A stretch of DNA of 64,000 nt. It comes from Curvibacter lanceolatus ATCC 14669. GTDB lineage: Bacteria > Pseudomonadota > Gammaproteobacteria > Burkholderiales > Burkholderiaceae_C. Positions 52,342-61,131 of this stretch are shown one piece after another (position 1 is the first letter of the stretch; each line of letters begins with the position of its first letter). The notes beneath the pieces are model-generated. The model worked only from the letters and a program-made list of their open reading frames with translations. It was not told where the DNA came from and searched no databases. The translations under genes and the position numbers were made by a program. The stretch covers positions 1-64,000 of the forward strand of contig NZ_KB906256.1 of assembly GCF_000381265.1 (NCBI RefSeq). Reading direction: 5' to 3'.

Positions 52342-53019
52342 ATGTTCTACGTTTTTGGTCTGGGTGGCCCCATCTACCGGGGCACGATGGAAAACTTGGC
52401 CGATCTGAGCCCGGTGCGCGCCTTGTCGGCCACGCGCGCCTTGCACCGCAGCGATGCCCTGCACCGCGATGCCTTCGAGCTGCCGCCCGCCACCCCGCGC
52501 CCGCCGGCCAATGCCCTGCACACCCGGCGCAACGACGCCATGGCCGCCTACGCCGATGCCCAGCAGGCCAAGCCCCCGGCGCGCCAGCCACTGGACCGGG
52601 TGCAGGACGTGATGAGCCGCGAGGTGTTCAGCGTGTCGCCCGAGCTCACCGTGGCCGAGGCCTGGGAGGCGCTGGCCACACGCGGCGTGGGCCAGGCCCC
52701 GGTGCTGGATGCCCAGGGCTTGCTGATCGGGCTGCTGCTGCGCGCCGACATGATGCCGCCGGTGCTGATGCCCGCCCCCAGCGCCACCGGCATCTCGGCC
52801 TGGCAGTTGGCCCAGAAAAGCGTGCGCGACATCATGCTCACCCCCGTGCCCGCCGTGGCCGGCGACACCTCGCTGCGTCGCGCGGCCCGGGTGCTGCTGG
52901 ACATGGGCCTGCCCGGCCTGCCCGTGACCCAGGACGACGGCCACGTGATCGGCTTTCTGTCGCGCGCCGACATCCTGCGCGCCGTGGTGGCCGACCCGCC
53001 GCTGGATCTGTGGACCTGA
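52342..53019 (+). CDS. CBS-domain pair protein
   Basis: 225 residues. The first 85 residues are Ala/Pro-rich and probably flexible. Two CBS motifs follow: VQDVMSREVFSVSPELTVAE with GVGQAPVLDAQGLLIGLLLRADMM, and VRDIMLTPVPAVAGDTSLRR with GLPGLPVTQDDGHVIGFLSRADIL. CBS pairs bind adenine nucleotides and regulate partner proteins. No enzymatic domain is fused. The target is unknown. Confidence 0.85.
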   Translation: MFYVFGLGGPIYRGTMENLADLSPVRALSATRALHRSDALHRDAFELPPATPRPPANALHTRRNDAMAAYADAQQAKPPARQPLDRVQDVMSREVFSVSPELTVAEAWEALATRGVGQAPVLDAQGLLIGLLLRADMMPPVLMPAPSATGISAWQLAQKSVRDIMLTPVPAVAGDTSLRRAARVLLDMGLPGLPVTQDDGHVIGFLSRADILRAVVADPPLDLWT

Positions 53020-53044
53020 GCCCTGCGGCTCAGGTCCAACATCC

Positions 53045-54004
53045 TCAAGCGTCGAGCTTGAGACCCTTGGGCAGCGGAAACTTCAGCGTTTCCTCGATGC
53101 CATCCATCTTGCGCACCGCCACCGCCCCGAAGGCGCGCAGGCGCTCGATCACCTGCTCCACCAGCAGTTCGGGCGCCGAGGCGCCGGCCGTCAGGCCCAC
53201 GCGGGCCTTGCCCTCGAACCAGGCGGGTTGCAGTTCGGCCGCGCTGTCCACCATGTAGGCGGGGGTGCCCAGCTTTTCGGCCAGCTCGCGCAGGCGGTTG
53301 CTGTTGGAGCTGGTCGGGCTGCCCACCACGATCACGATGTCCACCTTCGGGCTGAGGATCTTCACCGCGTCCTGGCGGTTTTGCGTGGCGTAGCAGATGT
53401 CCTGCTGCTTGGGCTCGCGCACCTTGGGGAAGCGCTGGCGCACGGCCTCGGCGATCTCGGCGGCGTCGTCCACGCTCAGCGTGGTCTGGGTCACCACGGC
53501 CAGCTTGTCGGTCTGGCCAGGCTGCACGCGGGCCACATCGGCCACGTCTTCCACCAGATGGATGCCGTGGTCCAACTGGCCCATGGTGCCCTCCACCTCG
53601 GGGTGGCCCTTGTGGCCGATCATGATGAACTCATAGCCCTCGCGCGCCAGCTTGGCCACCTCGACGTGCACCTTGGTCACCAGCGGGCAAGTGGCATCGA
53701 AGATCGAAAAACCGCGCGCCCGGGCTTCTTCCTGCACCGCCCGGCTCACGCCGTGGGCGCTGAACACCAGGGTGGCGCCCGGGGGCACATCGTCGAGCTC
53801 TTCAATGAAGATCGCACCCTTGTTCTTGAGGTCGTTCACCACATAGGTGTTGTGCACGATCTCGTGGCGCACATAGATCGGCGCCCCGAACTTCTGCAGC
53901 GCACGCTCCACGATCTCGATGGCCCGGTCCACGCCGGCACAAAAGCCGCGCGGCTCGGCCAGGGTGATTTCGGACAGGGAGGTGGCGGGGGCGCTGCTCA
54001 TCAC
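53045..54004 (-). CDS. ispH: 4-hydroxy-3-methylbut-2-enyl diphosphate reductase IspH
   Basis: 319 residues, standard length. Three conserved Cys that ligate the [4Fe-4S] cluster are in [24 protein letters not shown] and [12 protein letters not shown]; conserved [10 protein letters not shown] and [14 protein letters not shown], plus SSNSNRL, line the substrate pocket. It performs the last step of the MEP isoprenoid pathway, making IPP and DMAPP. The start overlaps the slpA stop by four bases; the slpA-ispH order is common in proteobacteria. Confidence 0.96.
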   Translation of the reverse strand: MMSSAPATSLSEITLAEPRGFCAGVDRAIEIVERALQKFGAPIYVRHEIVHNTYVVNDLKNKGAIFIEELDDVPPGATLVFSAHGVSRAVQEEARARGFSIFDATCPLVTKVHVEVAKLAREGYEFIMIGHKGHPEVEGTMGQLDHGIHLVEDVADVARVQPGQTDKLAVVTQTTLSVDDAAEIAEAVRQRFPKVREPKQQDICYATQNRQDAVKILSPKVDIVIVVGSPTSSNSNRLRELAEKLGTPAYMVDSAAELQPAWFEGKARVGLTAGASAPELLVEQVIERLRAFGAVAVRKMDGIEETLKFPLPKGLKLDA

Positions 54005-54462
54005 AAAACACCAATCAGTTGCACTTCAAAGGTGACCGGCTGGCCGGCCAGCGGGTGGTTGAAATCGAACAGCACCGCGTCGTCGCTCAGCTGCTGCACC
54101 GCGCCGGCATAGCTGCCGGTGCCGTCGGGCGTGGGGAACTGCACCACATCGCCCACGTCGTACTGCTCGTCCGGGTCGCCAAACTGGGCCAGCAGCTTGC
54201 GCGCCACCCATTGCAGCATGTCGGGATTGCGCTCGCCAAAGGCCTCGCCGGCCGGGATCTCGAACTGGGTGCGGGTGCCCTCGGCCAGGCCGATCAACCG
54301 CTGCTCCACCGCAGGCGACAACTCGCCCGAGCCCAGCGACAAGGTGGCGGGTTTGTCGTCGAAAGTATTGATGATGTCCCCTGCCGGCCCGGCCAGGCGG
54401 TAATGCAGGGTCAGGAAGGAAGACGGCTGAACGACAGATGCTTGAGAGGGCGTTGTTGACAT
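54001..54462 (-). CDS. slpA: FKBP-type peptidyl-prolyl isomerase, SlpA-like
   Basis: 153 residues. FKBP domain with the insert-in-flap arrangement of the SlyD/SlpA group: [55 protein letters not shown], and [21 protein letters not shown]. No His-rich C-terminal metal tail, so SlpA rather than SlyD. Folds proline-containing chains and acts as chaperone. In operon with ispH (ATGA overlap). Confidence 0.9.
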   Translation of the reverse strand: MSTTPSQASVVQPSSFLTLHYRLAGPAGDIINTFDDKPATLSLGSGELSPAVEQRLIGLAEGTRTQFEIPAGEAFGERNPDMLQWVARKLLAQFGDPDEQYDVGDVVQFPTPDGTGSYAGAVQQLSDDAVLFDFNHPLAGQPVTFEVQLIGVL

Positions 54463-54648
54463 GGAAGTCCCGATAAACTGGCCGCCATTGTAAAAAACCA
54501 GCCAGAGCCCCTTTGAGCCCGGGGCTCTATGCCCCCAGCTTTCGCTTCTTTTCAGCTTCTTTTCAGCTTCTTTTTTGCGTCCTTTTTGCTTCTTTTCCGG
54601 CCCTCCTCACCTTTCCCGCGCTTCAGCCCCCTCCTCCGCCACCACCCC

Positions 54649-55326
54649 ATGAGCCCGCTGAACCTGCCCCCCGAAGCCCGCCCGCGCGAGAAGCTGATCG
54701 CACGCGGCGCCGGCGCGCTCAGCGATGCCGAGCTGCTGGCCCTGCTGCTGCGCACCGGCCTGGCCGGCAAAAGCGTGCTGATGCTGGCGCAAGAGCTGCT
54801 CGACGCCTTTGGCGGCATGGCCGGCCTGCTGCAGGCCAAACTGGACGATCTGAAACGCATCAAGGGCCTGGGCGGCACCGCCAAGCGGGCCGAACTCAGC
54901 GCCGTGCTGGAGCTGGCCCGCCGCGCCCTGGCCCAGCAGCTGAGCGAGCGTGCCGTGTTCGACTCGCCCGATGCCGTGCGCCGCTACCTGCAGCTGCACC
55001 TGGCGCACAAGGGGCATGAGGTGTTCGCCGTGCTGTTTCTCGACAGCCAGAACCGGCTGCTGGCCTTTGAAGAGCTCTTTCGCGGCACGATCAACCAGAC
55101 CTCGGTCTACCCGCGCGAGGTGGTGCTGCGCGCCCTGCACCACCAGGCCGGCGCCGTGGTGCTGGCGCACAACCACCCCAGCGGCCAGGTGCAGCCCTCG
55201 GCCGCCGACCAGGCCCTCACCCAGCACCTGAAGGCCGCCCTGGGACTGATCGATGTGCGCGTGCTCGACCACCTGATCGTGGCGCCCGGCCAGGCCTTGT
55301 CGATGGCCGAAGAAGGGCTGCTGTGA
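54649..55326 (+). CDS. radC: RadC/YicR JAB-domain protein
   Basis: 225 residues from ATG 54649 ([16 protein letters not shown]); an upstream ATG at 54529 would add a low-complexity Phe/Pro-rich leader unlike the family. N-terminal helix-hairpin-helix ([31 protein letters not shown]) and C-terminal JAB/MPN fold with the metal motif [18 protein letters not shown]. Despite the name, a DNA-repair role is not established. The stop overlaps the smr start. Confidence 0.92.
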   Translation: MSPLNLPPEARPREKLIARGAGALSDAELLALLLRTGLAGKSVLMLAQELLDAFGGMAGLLQAKLDDLKRIKGLGGTAKRAELSAVLELARRALAQQLSERAVFDSPDAVRRYLQLHLAHKGHEVFAVLFLDSQNRLLAFEELFRGTINQTSVYPREVVLRALHHQAGAVVLAHNHPSGQVQPSAADQALTQHLKAALGLIDVRVLDHLIVAPGQALSMAEEGLL

Positions 55327-56024
55327 TGCGATCGCCTCAGCTCCATCACCCGGCCGCCTCCACCAGCGCCCCACCGGCCGCCCTGGTGCTGCACTCGCTG
55401 CAAGACCTGAAGCAGTTGCAAAAACGCCTGGCCCAGCAACGCGCCGAGGCCGAAGCCCTGGAGCGCGCCCGCCGCGAGGCCGCCGCCCGCGAGCAGGCCC
55501 GGCACCGCCTGTTCGAGCTGGCCGTGGGCCCGGTGATCCCGCTGCGCCACCATGGCCGCGTGCTGTTGCAGAACGACCCGCCGGCGCCCATCCCCTACCA
55601 GCACCAGCTCGACGAGCAACGTGTGCTGCTCGAATCCATCAGCGACGACTTCGACGTCAGCACCCTGCTCGACACCGACGACGCCCTGAGCTTTCGCCGC
55701 CCGGGCATCAGCGTCGAGGTCACACGCAAGCTGCGCCGTGGGGTCTGGAGCATCCAGCGCCAGCTCGACCTGCACGGCCTGCGCACCGACGAAGCGCGCG
55801 AGGCGCTGGGCCAGTTCATCCGCGAAGCCCACAAGATCGGCCTGCGCTGTGTGCGCGTGGTGCACGGCAAGGGCCTGGGCTCGCCGGGCAAAAGCCCGGT
55901 GCTCAAGGGCCGGGTGCAAAGCTGGCTGGTGCAGAAGAACGAGGTGCTGGCCTTTGTGCAGGCCCGGCCGGCCGAAGGCGGGGCCGGCGCCCTGGTGGTG
56001 CTGCTGCGGCCGTCACCGGGTTGA
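55326..56024 (+). CDS. Smr-domain nuclease-like protein
   Basis: 232 residues from ATG 55326 (TGATG overlap with radC). An N-terminal Glu/Ala/Arg-rich helix (LQKRLAQQRAEAEALERARR) precedes the Smr domain: LDLHGLRTDEAREALGQFI and VRVVHGKGLGSPGKSPVLKG. Smr domains, as in MutS2 C-termini, nick or bind structured nucleic acids; stand-alone SmrA/SmrB-type proteins act on RNA in collided ribosomes in E. coli. Which role applies here is unknown. Confidence 0.88.
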   Translation: MRSPQLHHPAASTSAPPAALVLHSLQDLKQLQKRLAQQRAEAEALERARREAAAREQARHRLFELAVGPVIPLRHHGRVLLQNDPPAPIPYQHQLDEQRVLLESISDDFDVSTLLDTDDALSFRRPGISVEVTRKLRRGVWSIQRQLDLHGLRTDEAREALGQFIREAHKIGLRCVRVVHGKGLGSPGKSPVLKGRVQSWLVQKNEVLAFVQARPAEGGAGALVVLLRPSPG

Positions 56025-56082
56025 CACAAGCCAGGCCTGGGGCTCGGGCCACAATGGCAAGACCTATTTCACAGGCCCCGCC

Positions 56083-57459
56083 ATGACCTCACAGCCCTCC
56101 TCACCCGCTGACGCCCTGCTCGACCTCGATGCCCGCACCCAGGTGGCCGCGCTGGCAAGTGGCCAATGCAGCGCCCTGGCCCTCTGCGAGGCCGCCATCG
56201 CCCGCATCGAAGCGCAAGATGGCGCCATCAACGCCGTGGTGGTGCGCGACTTCGAGCACGCCCGCAGCCAGGCCCGAGCGGCCGACGAGGCCCTGGCGCG
56301 TGGCGAACGCCGGCCCCTGCTGGGCCTGCCCATGACGGTGAAAGAATCTTTCAACCTGGCCGGCCTGCCGACCACCTGGGGTTTCGAGTTTGCCCGCGGG
56401 CTGCGCGCCGGCAGCGATGCGCTGGCGGTGACGCGCCTCAAGGCAGCGGGCGCCGTGATCCTGGGCAAGACCAATGTGCCGGTGGGCCTGGGCGACTGGC
56501 AATCCGCCAACCCGATCTACGGCCGCACCCGCAACCCGCTGGACCTGAGCCGCACGCCGGGCGGCTCGTCGGGCGGTGGCGCCGCCGCGCTGGCGGCGCG
56601 CTTTGTGGCGCTGGAGCTGGGCTCGGACATCGGTGGCTCGATCCGGGTACCAGCGCATTTCTGCGGCGTGTACGGCCACAAGCCCAGCCTGGGCCTGCTG
56701 CCGGCGCGCGGCCATGATTTTCCGGGCCTGGGCAGCGGGGCCCCCAATGAGTTGGCCGTGATCGGCCCGCTGGCACGCAGCGTCGATGACCTGGAACTGG
56801 CCCTGAGCGTGCTGGCGGGCCCCGAGGCCCCGAAGTCGAAGGCCTATGCGCTGCAACTGCCCCCCGCGCGCGACATGGCGCAGGCACGCTGCCTTCTGCT
56901 CGACCAGCACCCGGGCCTGCCCGTGTCGCAAGACACCCAGGCCGCCTTGCAGGCGGTGGCCGACACCCTGCAGGCCGGCGGCTGCACCGTGTTGCGCAGC
57001 AGCGAACGCCTGCCCAATCTGCAGACGGCCCACCAGATCTATGCCGGCCTGCTCAACACTTTCATGACCCGCGGCCAGCCGGGTGCCACGTCCATCAGTG
57101 CCCACGAATGGCTGATCCTGCTCGACCGCCGCGCTGCCCTGCAACAGCAGTGGCAAGCCTTGTTCGAGCACGTCGACGTGGTGCTCACCCCCGTGCTGGG
57201 CTGCACCGCCTACCCGCACATCGACCCCATGGACTGGGCCAGCGCCACGGTGCAGATGGACGGCCAGGCCCAACCCCTGGGGCCGCAGGTCTTCTGGCCC
57301 GGCATCGCCACCGTGGCCGGCCTGCCCGCCACCAGCGCCCCGGTGGGCCGCGACCGCGATGGCCTGCCCATCGGCCTGCAGGTGATCGGCCCGATGTTCG
57401 AAGACCTCACGCCGCTGGCCCTGGTGCGGCGGCTGGAGGCGCTGCGCGCCCAGGCTTGA
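56083..57459 (+). CDS. Amidase-signature family hydrolase
   Basis: 458 residues from ATG 56083. The Ser-cisSer-Lys triad of the amidase-signature family is visible: Lys in LGLPMTVKESFNLAG, the cis-Ser in PGGSSGGGAAALAAR and the nucleophile Ser in GSDIGGSIRVPAHFCGVYGHKP. It hydrolyses amide bonds of small molecules. It is not GatA, because the gatB/gatC genes are not adjacent and the C-terminal part differs; substrate unknown. Confidence 0.9.
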   Translation: MTSQPSSPADALLDLDARTQVAALASGQCSALALCEAAIARIEAQDGAINAVVVRDFEHARSQARAADEALARGERRPLLGLPMTVKESFNLAGLPTTWGFEFARGLRAGSDALAVTRLKAAGAVILGKTNVPVGLGDWQSANPIYGRTRNPLDLSRTPGGSSGGGAAALAARFVALELGSDIGGSIRVPAHFCGVYGHKPSLGLLPARGHDFPGLGSGAPNELAVIGPLARSVDDLELALSVLAGPEAPKSKAYALQLPPARDMAQARCLLLDQHPGLPVSQDTQAALQAVADTLQAGGCTVLRSSERLPNLQTAHQIYAGLLNTFMTRGQPGATSISAHEWLILLDRRAALQQQWQALFEHVDVVLTPVLGCTAYPHIDPMDWASATVQMDGQAQPLGPQVFWPGIATVAGLPATSAPVGRDRDGLPIGLQVIGPMFEDLTPLALVRRLEALRAQA

Positions 57460-57472
57460 TTCAGGGGAAAGC

Positions 57473-57973
57473 TCAGACCGGCCGGCCAAGCCGCGTCAAG
57501 GCTTCGCCCGTGACACGGCAGATGCGCCAGTCGGGCATCACCGTGGCGCCCATGGCCTGGTAGAAATCGATCGCGCTCTGGTTCCAGTCCAGCACCGACC
57601 ACTCAAAGCGCCCGCAGCCGCGCTGCACAGCCAGCTCGGCCAGGGCCTTGAGCAAGGCCTTGCCCACGCCGCGCCCACGCGCTTCGGGGCGCACGAACAG
57701 GTCTTCGAGGTACAGGCCGCGCTGAGACAGAAAGGTCGAGTAGTTGTGAAAGAACAGCGCAAAGCCCTGCACCTGGCCATCGAGCTCGGCCAGCAGCACC
57801 TCGGCGGCGGGGTGGGCGCCGAACAAGGTGTCGGCCAGCTTCTCAGGCGTGGCCACCACGCGGTCCAGCAGGTTCTCGTACTCGGCCAGGCCCCGGATCA
57901 AGCCCAGGATGGTGTCAACATCGGCCTGGGTGGCGGGGCGCAGGCGCACGGAGGAAGAAGTGGTTTCGGTCAT
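57473..57973 (-). CDS. GNAT-family N-acetyltransferase
   Basis: 166 residues from ATG 57973 (MTETTSSSVRLRPATQADVD). Typical GNAT fold: YLEDLFVRPEARGRGVGKAL is the acetyl-CoA-binding motif A, followed by AVQRGCGRFEWSVLDWNQSAIDFYQAMGA. Resembles diamine/thialysine-type acetyltransferases of the SAT group (LEDLFV, NQSAIDFY). Convergent with the amidase gene. Confidence 0.88.
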   Translation of the reverse strand: MTETTSSSVRLRPATQADVDTILGLIRGLAEYENLLDRVVATPEKLADTLFGAHPAAEVLLAELDGQVQGFALFFHNYSTFLSQRGLYLEDLFVRPEARGRGVGKALLKALAELAVQRGCGRFEWSVLDWNQSAIDFYQAMGATVMPDWRICRVTGEALTRLGRPV

Positions 57974-58007
57974 GGCCGCGTATGTTACGCACCCAGGCCC
58001 GAGGCGC

Positions 58008-58427
58008 TCAGATGCCCTTGTTGCGCATCCAGTCGGCCGTGCCGAAAAAGCTCTCCTTGAGGCGAGCCCGCAAGTCCTCAGGCACGCCTGTCTCGCCCAT
58101 GGCCTGGTCCATGCAGGCCACCCACTGGTCGCGCTCCTTGATGCCGATCGGGAAAGGCAGGTGCCGCGCCCGCAGCATGGGGTGGCCAAAGCGGTCGGTG
58201 TAATACGAAGGGCCGCCCAGCCAGCCGCACAGAAACCAGAACAGGCGCTGGCGCGCATTCGACAGGTCGGGCCCGTGCGCGGCGCGCAGGTCGTGGTAGC
58301 CGGGCTCCAGGTCCATCAGATCATAAAAGCGCTCGGTCAGCGCCAACACGCGCTCTTCACCGCCGATCCATTCGAAGGGGGTGGCGGGGGCGGGGTTGGA
58401 CGTTTGCGGGGTGTCATCGGTGCTCAT
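58008..58427 (-). CDS. Group II truncated haemoglobin
   Basis: 139 residues. The globin core shows PFEWIGGEERVLALTERFYDLM, LSNARQRLFWFLCGWLGGPSYYTDRFGHPMLRARH with the proximal His (HPMLR type) and aromatic residues of group II (GlbO-like) truncated haemoglobins, and DQWVACMDQAM. Probably binds O2 or NO; supports oxygen or redox handling. Divergence from the GNAT gene by 34 bases on the same strand suggests a small operon. Confidence 0.9.
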   Translation of the reverse strand: MSTDDTPQTSNPAPATPFEWIGGEERVLALTERFYDLMDLEPGYHDLRAAHGPDLSNARQRLFWFLCGWLGGPSYYTDRFGHPMLRARHLPFPIGIKERDQWVACMDQAMGETGVPEDLRARLKESFFGTADWMRNKGI

Positions 58428-58487
58428 AGGCCACCATTGTCGCTTCCGTAAACCGCGGCTTGCGGCTCAACACCGCCCAGGCCGGGC

Positions 58488-61007
58488 TCAGGCCGCAGCC
58501 CGCCGCAGCGTCTCCACCACCGGCCGGCGCAGCACCTCGCGCAGGCCCCACCAGCCGGCGGCCAGGGCCAGCACGGCGCCGGCGGCGGCGCCGCCCAGCA
58601 GGACCCAGGGCGAGGCCGCCCAGGGGAACTCGAACACGAAGTGCGCCAGGCCCCAGCCCACGCCGGCCGCCACCGCACTGGCCAGAAAACCGGCCAGCAG
58701 GCCCACGCCCAGCAGCTCGGCGCCCTGCACCTGGCGCAGCAGGCGGCTGCTGGCGCCCACGGCACGCATGATGGCGAACTCGCGGGCGCGCTCTTCGCGG
58801 GTGGCGGTGACGGCGGCAAACAGCACCACCAGGCCGGCGGCCAGGGTGAAGCCGAACAGGAACTCCACCGCCTGCACCACCTGGTCGAGCACGCGCTGGA
58901 TCTGGTTGAGCGTGCTGCTCATGTCCACATTGGTGATGTTCGGAAACTGCCGCACCAGGCCATTGTCAAAGCCGCGCTGGGCCGGGGCGCGGAAGGCCGC
59001 CAGGTAGGTGACGGGCACATCGGGCAGGCTGGCCACGGGGTAGATGACGAAGAAGTTGGCATGCAGCGAGCCCCAGTCCACCTTGCGCAGCGAGGTGATG
59101 CGCGATTCGGTCTGCACGCCGCCGATGTCGAAACGCAGCTGGTCGCCGAGCTTGAGGCCCAGCGTCTGGGCAATGCCTTCTTCGACACTCACCGCGCCGG
59201 TCTCCTCGGGCGTCCAGCGGCCCGCCACCACGGGGTTGTGCGGGGGGCGTTCGGCGCTGTTGGAGAGGTTGAACTCGCGGTCGACCAAGCGCTTGGCCCG
59301 CTCGCTGGGGTAGTCCTCGGGCTTGACGGGCTGGCCGTTGATGCTCACCAGGCGGCCCCGGATCATGGGGTACCAATCGAACTGGCCTACCCCGGCCTGG
59401 CGCAGCGTGGCCTGAAAATCAGCCGCCTGCTCGGGCAGCACATTGATCACGAAGCGGTTGGGCGCGTCGGGTGGCGTAGCCTGACGCCAGCTGCTGATGA
59501 GGTCGGTGCGCAGCAACACCAGCAGCACCAGGGCCAGCAGGCCCACCGCCAGCGCGCTGACCTGCACCACCGCATAGGCCGGGCGGGCCGACACCTGGCG
59601 GGTGGCCAGCACCAGCCAGCGCGGCGCGGTGCTTTCGTTGACGCTGCGGCGCAAGGCCTGCACGGCCAGCCAGCTCAGGCCGGCAAACAGCAGCACGGCG
59701 CCGGCAAAGCCGCCCACGGCGATCAGGCCCAGCAGGCGGTCGCTGCTGACGGCCATCAGCAAGGCCGCAAAGCCCGCCACGCCCAGGCCCAGCACCAGCA
59801 GCGAGGCCGGCTTGAGCCCGCCCAGGTCGCGCCGGATCACGCGCAGCGGCGGCACCTGCGCCAGTTGCAGCACCGGCGGCAGACCAAAGGCCACCAACAG
59901 GGTCAGGCCCATGCCCAGGCCCAGCAGCGCGGGCCAGGCCGTGGCGGCCGGCAGGGCCGCGTCCACCAGGCCCGCCAGCAGGGCCACAAAGGCGTAGTGC
60001 ACCGCATAGCCCAGCACCACACCGAGCAGGCTGGCGGCCGCGCCGGCCAGCACAAACTCGAAGGCATAGGCCAGCGCGATGGTGCGCTGGCTTTGCCCCA
60101 GCACCCGCAGCATGGCGCAATCGTCCAGGTGGCTGCCGGCAAAGCCGCGTGCGGCCAGGGCCACGGCCACGGCACTCAGCAAGGCGGCCAGCAAGGCCAC
60201 CAGGTTGAGGAATTTCTCGGCCCGATCCAGGGTCTGGCGCATCTCGGGGCGGCCGCTGTCCAGCGACTCGATGCGGGCGCCACGCAGGCCGCTGCGTTTC
60301 ATCTCGGCCTCGGCCCAGTCGGTGAAGGCCTTGACGGCCGGGCCCTCGCCCGCCACCGCCAGGCGGTGGTTGATGCGGCTGGCGGGCTGCACCAGGCGGG
60401 TGGCCGCCAGGTCGGTTTCGCGCACCATGACCCGCGGGGCAAAGTTCATGAAGCCGGCGCCGCGGTCGGGCTCCAGCACCAGCACGCGCGCAATGCGCAG
60501 GCGGCTGTCGCCCAGCAGCAAGGGGTCGCCCAGGTGCAGGTCCAGCGATTCGAGCACCGCCGCATCCACCCACACCTCGCCGGGCCCCGGCACCTCGCGC
60601 GTGGGCTCGCCAGCGCCGTCGGCCGTGGTCGACACCAGCAACTGGCCGCGCAGCGGGTAGCCCGGGCTGACCGCCTTCAGGGCCACCAGGCGGCTGGCAC
60701 CGCCCTGCTCATCGGGCGCGCGCCCCATGGTCGGGAAGGTCTGGGTGGCCCCCACCTGCAGGCCCAGGGCCCGCGCCCGCTCGGCAAAGGCGGCCGGGGC
60801 CGGGTTGTCGCTGGCCAGCACCGCGTCGCCGCCCAGCAGTTGGCGGGCATCGCGCTGCAGCCCCCCTTTGAGCCGGTCCGAAAAGAACCCCACCGCACTC
60901 AGGGCCGCCACCGCCAGGGTCACGGCCACGATCAACAGGCGCAGCTCACCGGCGCGCAGGTCACGCCACAGGGTGCGCCACCCCAGACTGAAAAATGAAG
61001 GCTTCAT
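58488..61007 (-). CDS. FtsX-like ABC-transporter permease (large)
   Basis: 839 residues from ATG 61007 (MKPSFFSLGWRTLWRDLRAG). Two FtsX permease modules with about ten membrane segments and large periplasmic loops: TM1 LLIVAVTLAVAALSAVGFFSD, then a loop of about 220 residues, three TMs, a middle block, another loop and three TMs ending PVVETLRRAAA. Resembles the YbbP-type permease that works with the YbbA ATPase. No ATPase gene is adjacent in this window. Role probably export of a lipid-linked or hydrophobic compound. Confidence 0.88.
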   Translation of the reverse strand: MKPSFFSLGWRTLWRDLRAGELRLLIVAVTLAVAALSAVGFFSDRLKGGLQRDARQLLGGDAVLASDNPAPAAFAERARALGLQVGATQTFPTMGRAPDEQGGASRLVALKAVSPGYPLRGQLLVSTTADGAGEPTREVPGPGEVWVDAAVLESLDLHLGDPLLLGDSRLRIARVLVLEPDRGAGFMNFAPRVMVRETDLAATRLVQPASRINHRLAVAGEGPAVKAFTDWAEAEMKRSGLRGARIESLDSGRPEMRQTLDRAEKFLNLVALLAALLSAVAVALAARGFAGSHLDDCAMLRVLGQSQRTIALAYAFEFVLAGAAASLLGVVLGYAVHYAFVALLAGLVDAALPAATAWPALLGLGMGLTLLVAFGLPPVLQLAQVPPLRVIRRDLGGLKPASLLVLGLGVAGFAALLMAVSSDRLLGLIAVGGFAGAVLLFAGLSWLAVQALRRSVNESTAPRWLVLATRQVSARPAYAVVQVSALAVGLLALVLLVLLRTDLISSWRQATPPDAPNRFVINVLPEQAADFQATLRQAGVGQFDWYPMIRGRLVSINGQPVKPEDYPSERAKRLVDREFNLSNSAERPPHNPVVAGRWTPEETGAVSVEEGIAQTLGLKLGDQLRFDIGGVQTESRITSLRKVDWGSLHANFFVIYPVASLPDVPVTYLAAFRAPAQRGFDNGLVRQFPNITNVDMSSTLNQIQRVLDQVVQAVEFLFGFTLAAGLVVLFAAVTATREERAREFAIMRAVGASSRLLRQVQGAELLGVGLLAGFLASAVAAGVGWGLAHFVFEFPWAASPWVLLGGAAAGAVLALAAGWWGLREVLRRPVVETLRRAAA

Positions 61008-61131
61008 GCGCGTCACCATAGCGCAAAGCTGTGTCAGCCGTGGCAGGGTGTGGGCAAGACCGGAAGTGGCGCTCAGACCCACCCACTGGCACGACCCGGC
61101 CACGGGTCGTGCTGGGCGCTGCGGCCTCTGA

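Noticed and set aside
58641-60998. 785-residue plus-strand frame, Gln/His/Gly-rich
   Set aside because: Antisense to the FtsX-like permease; a typical artefact of GC-rich codon use.
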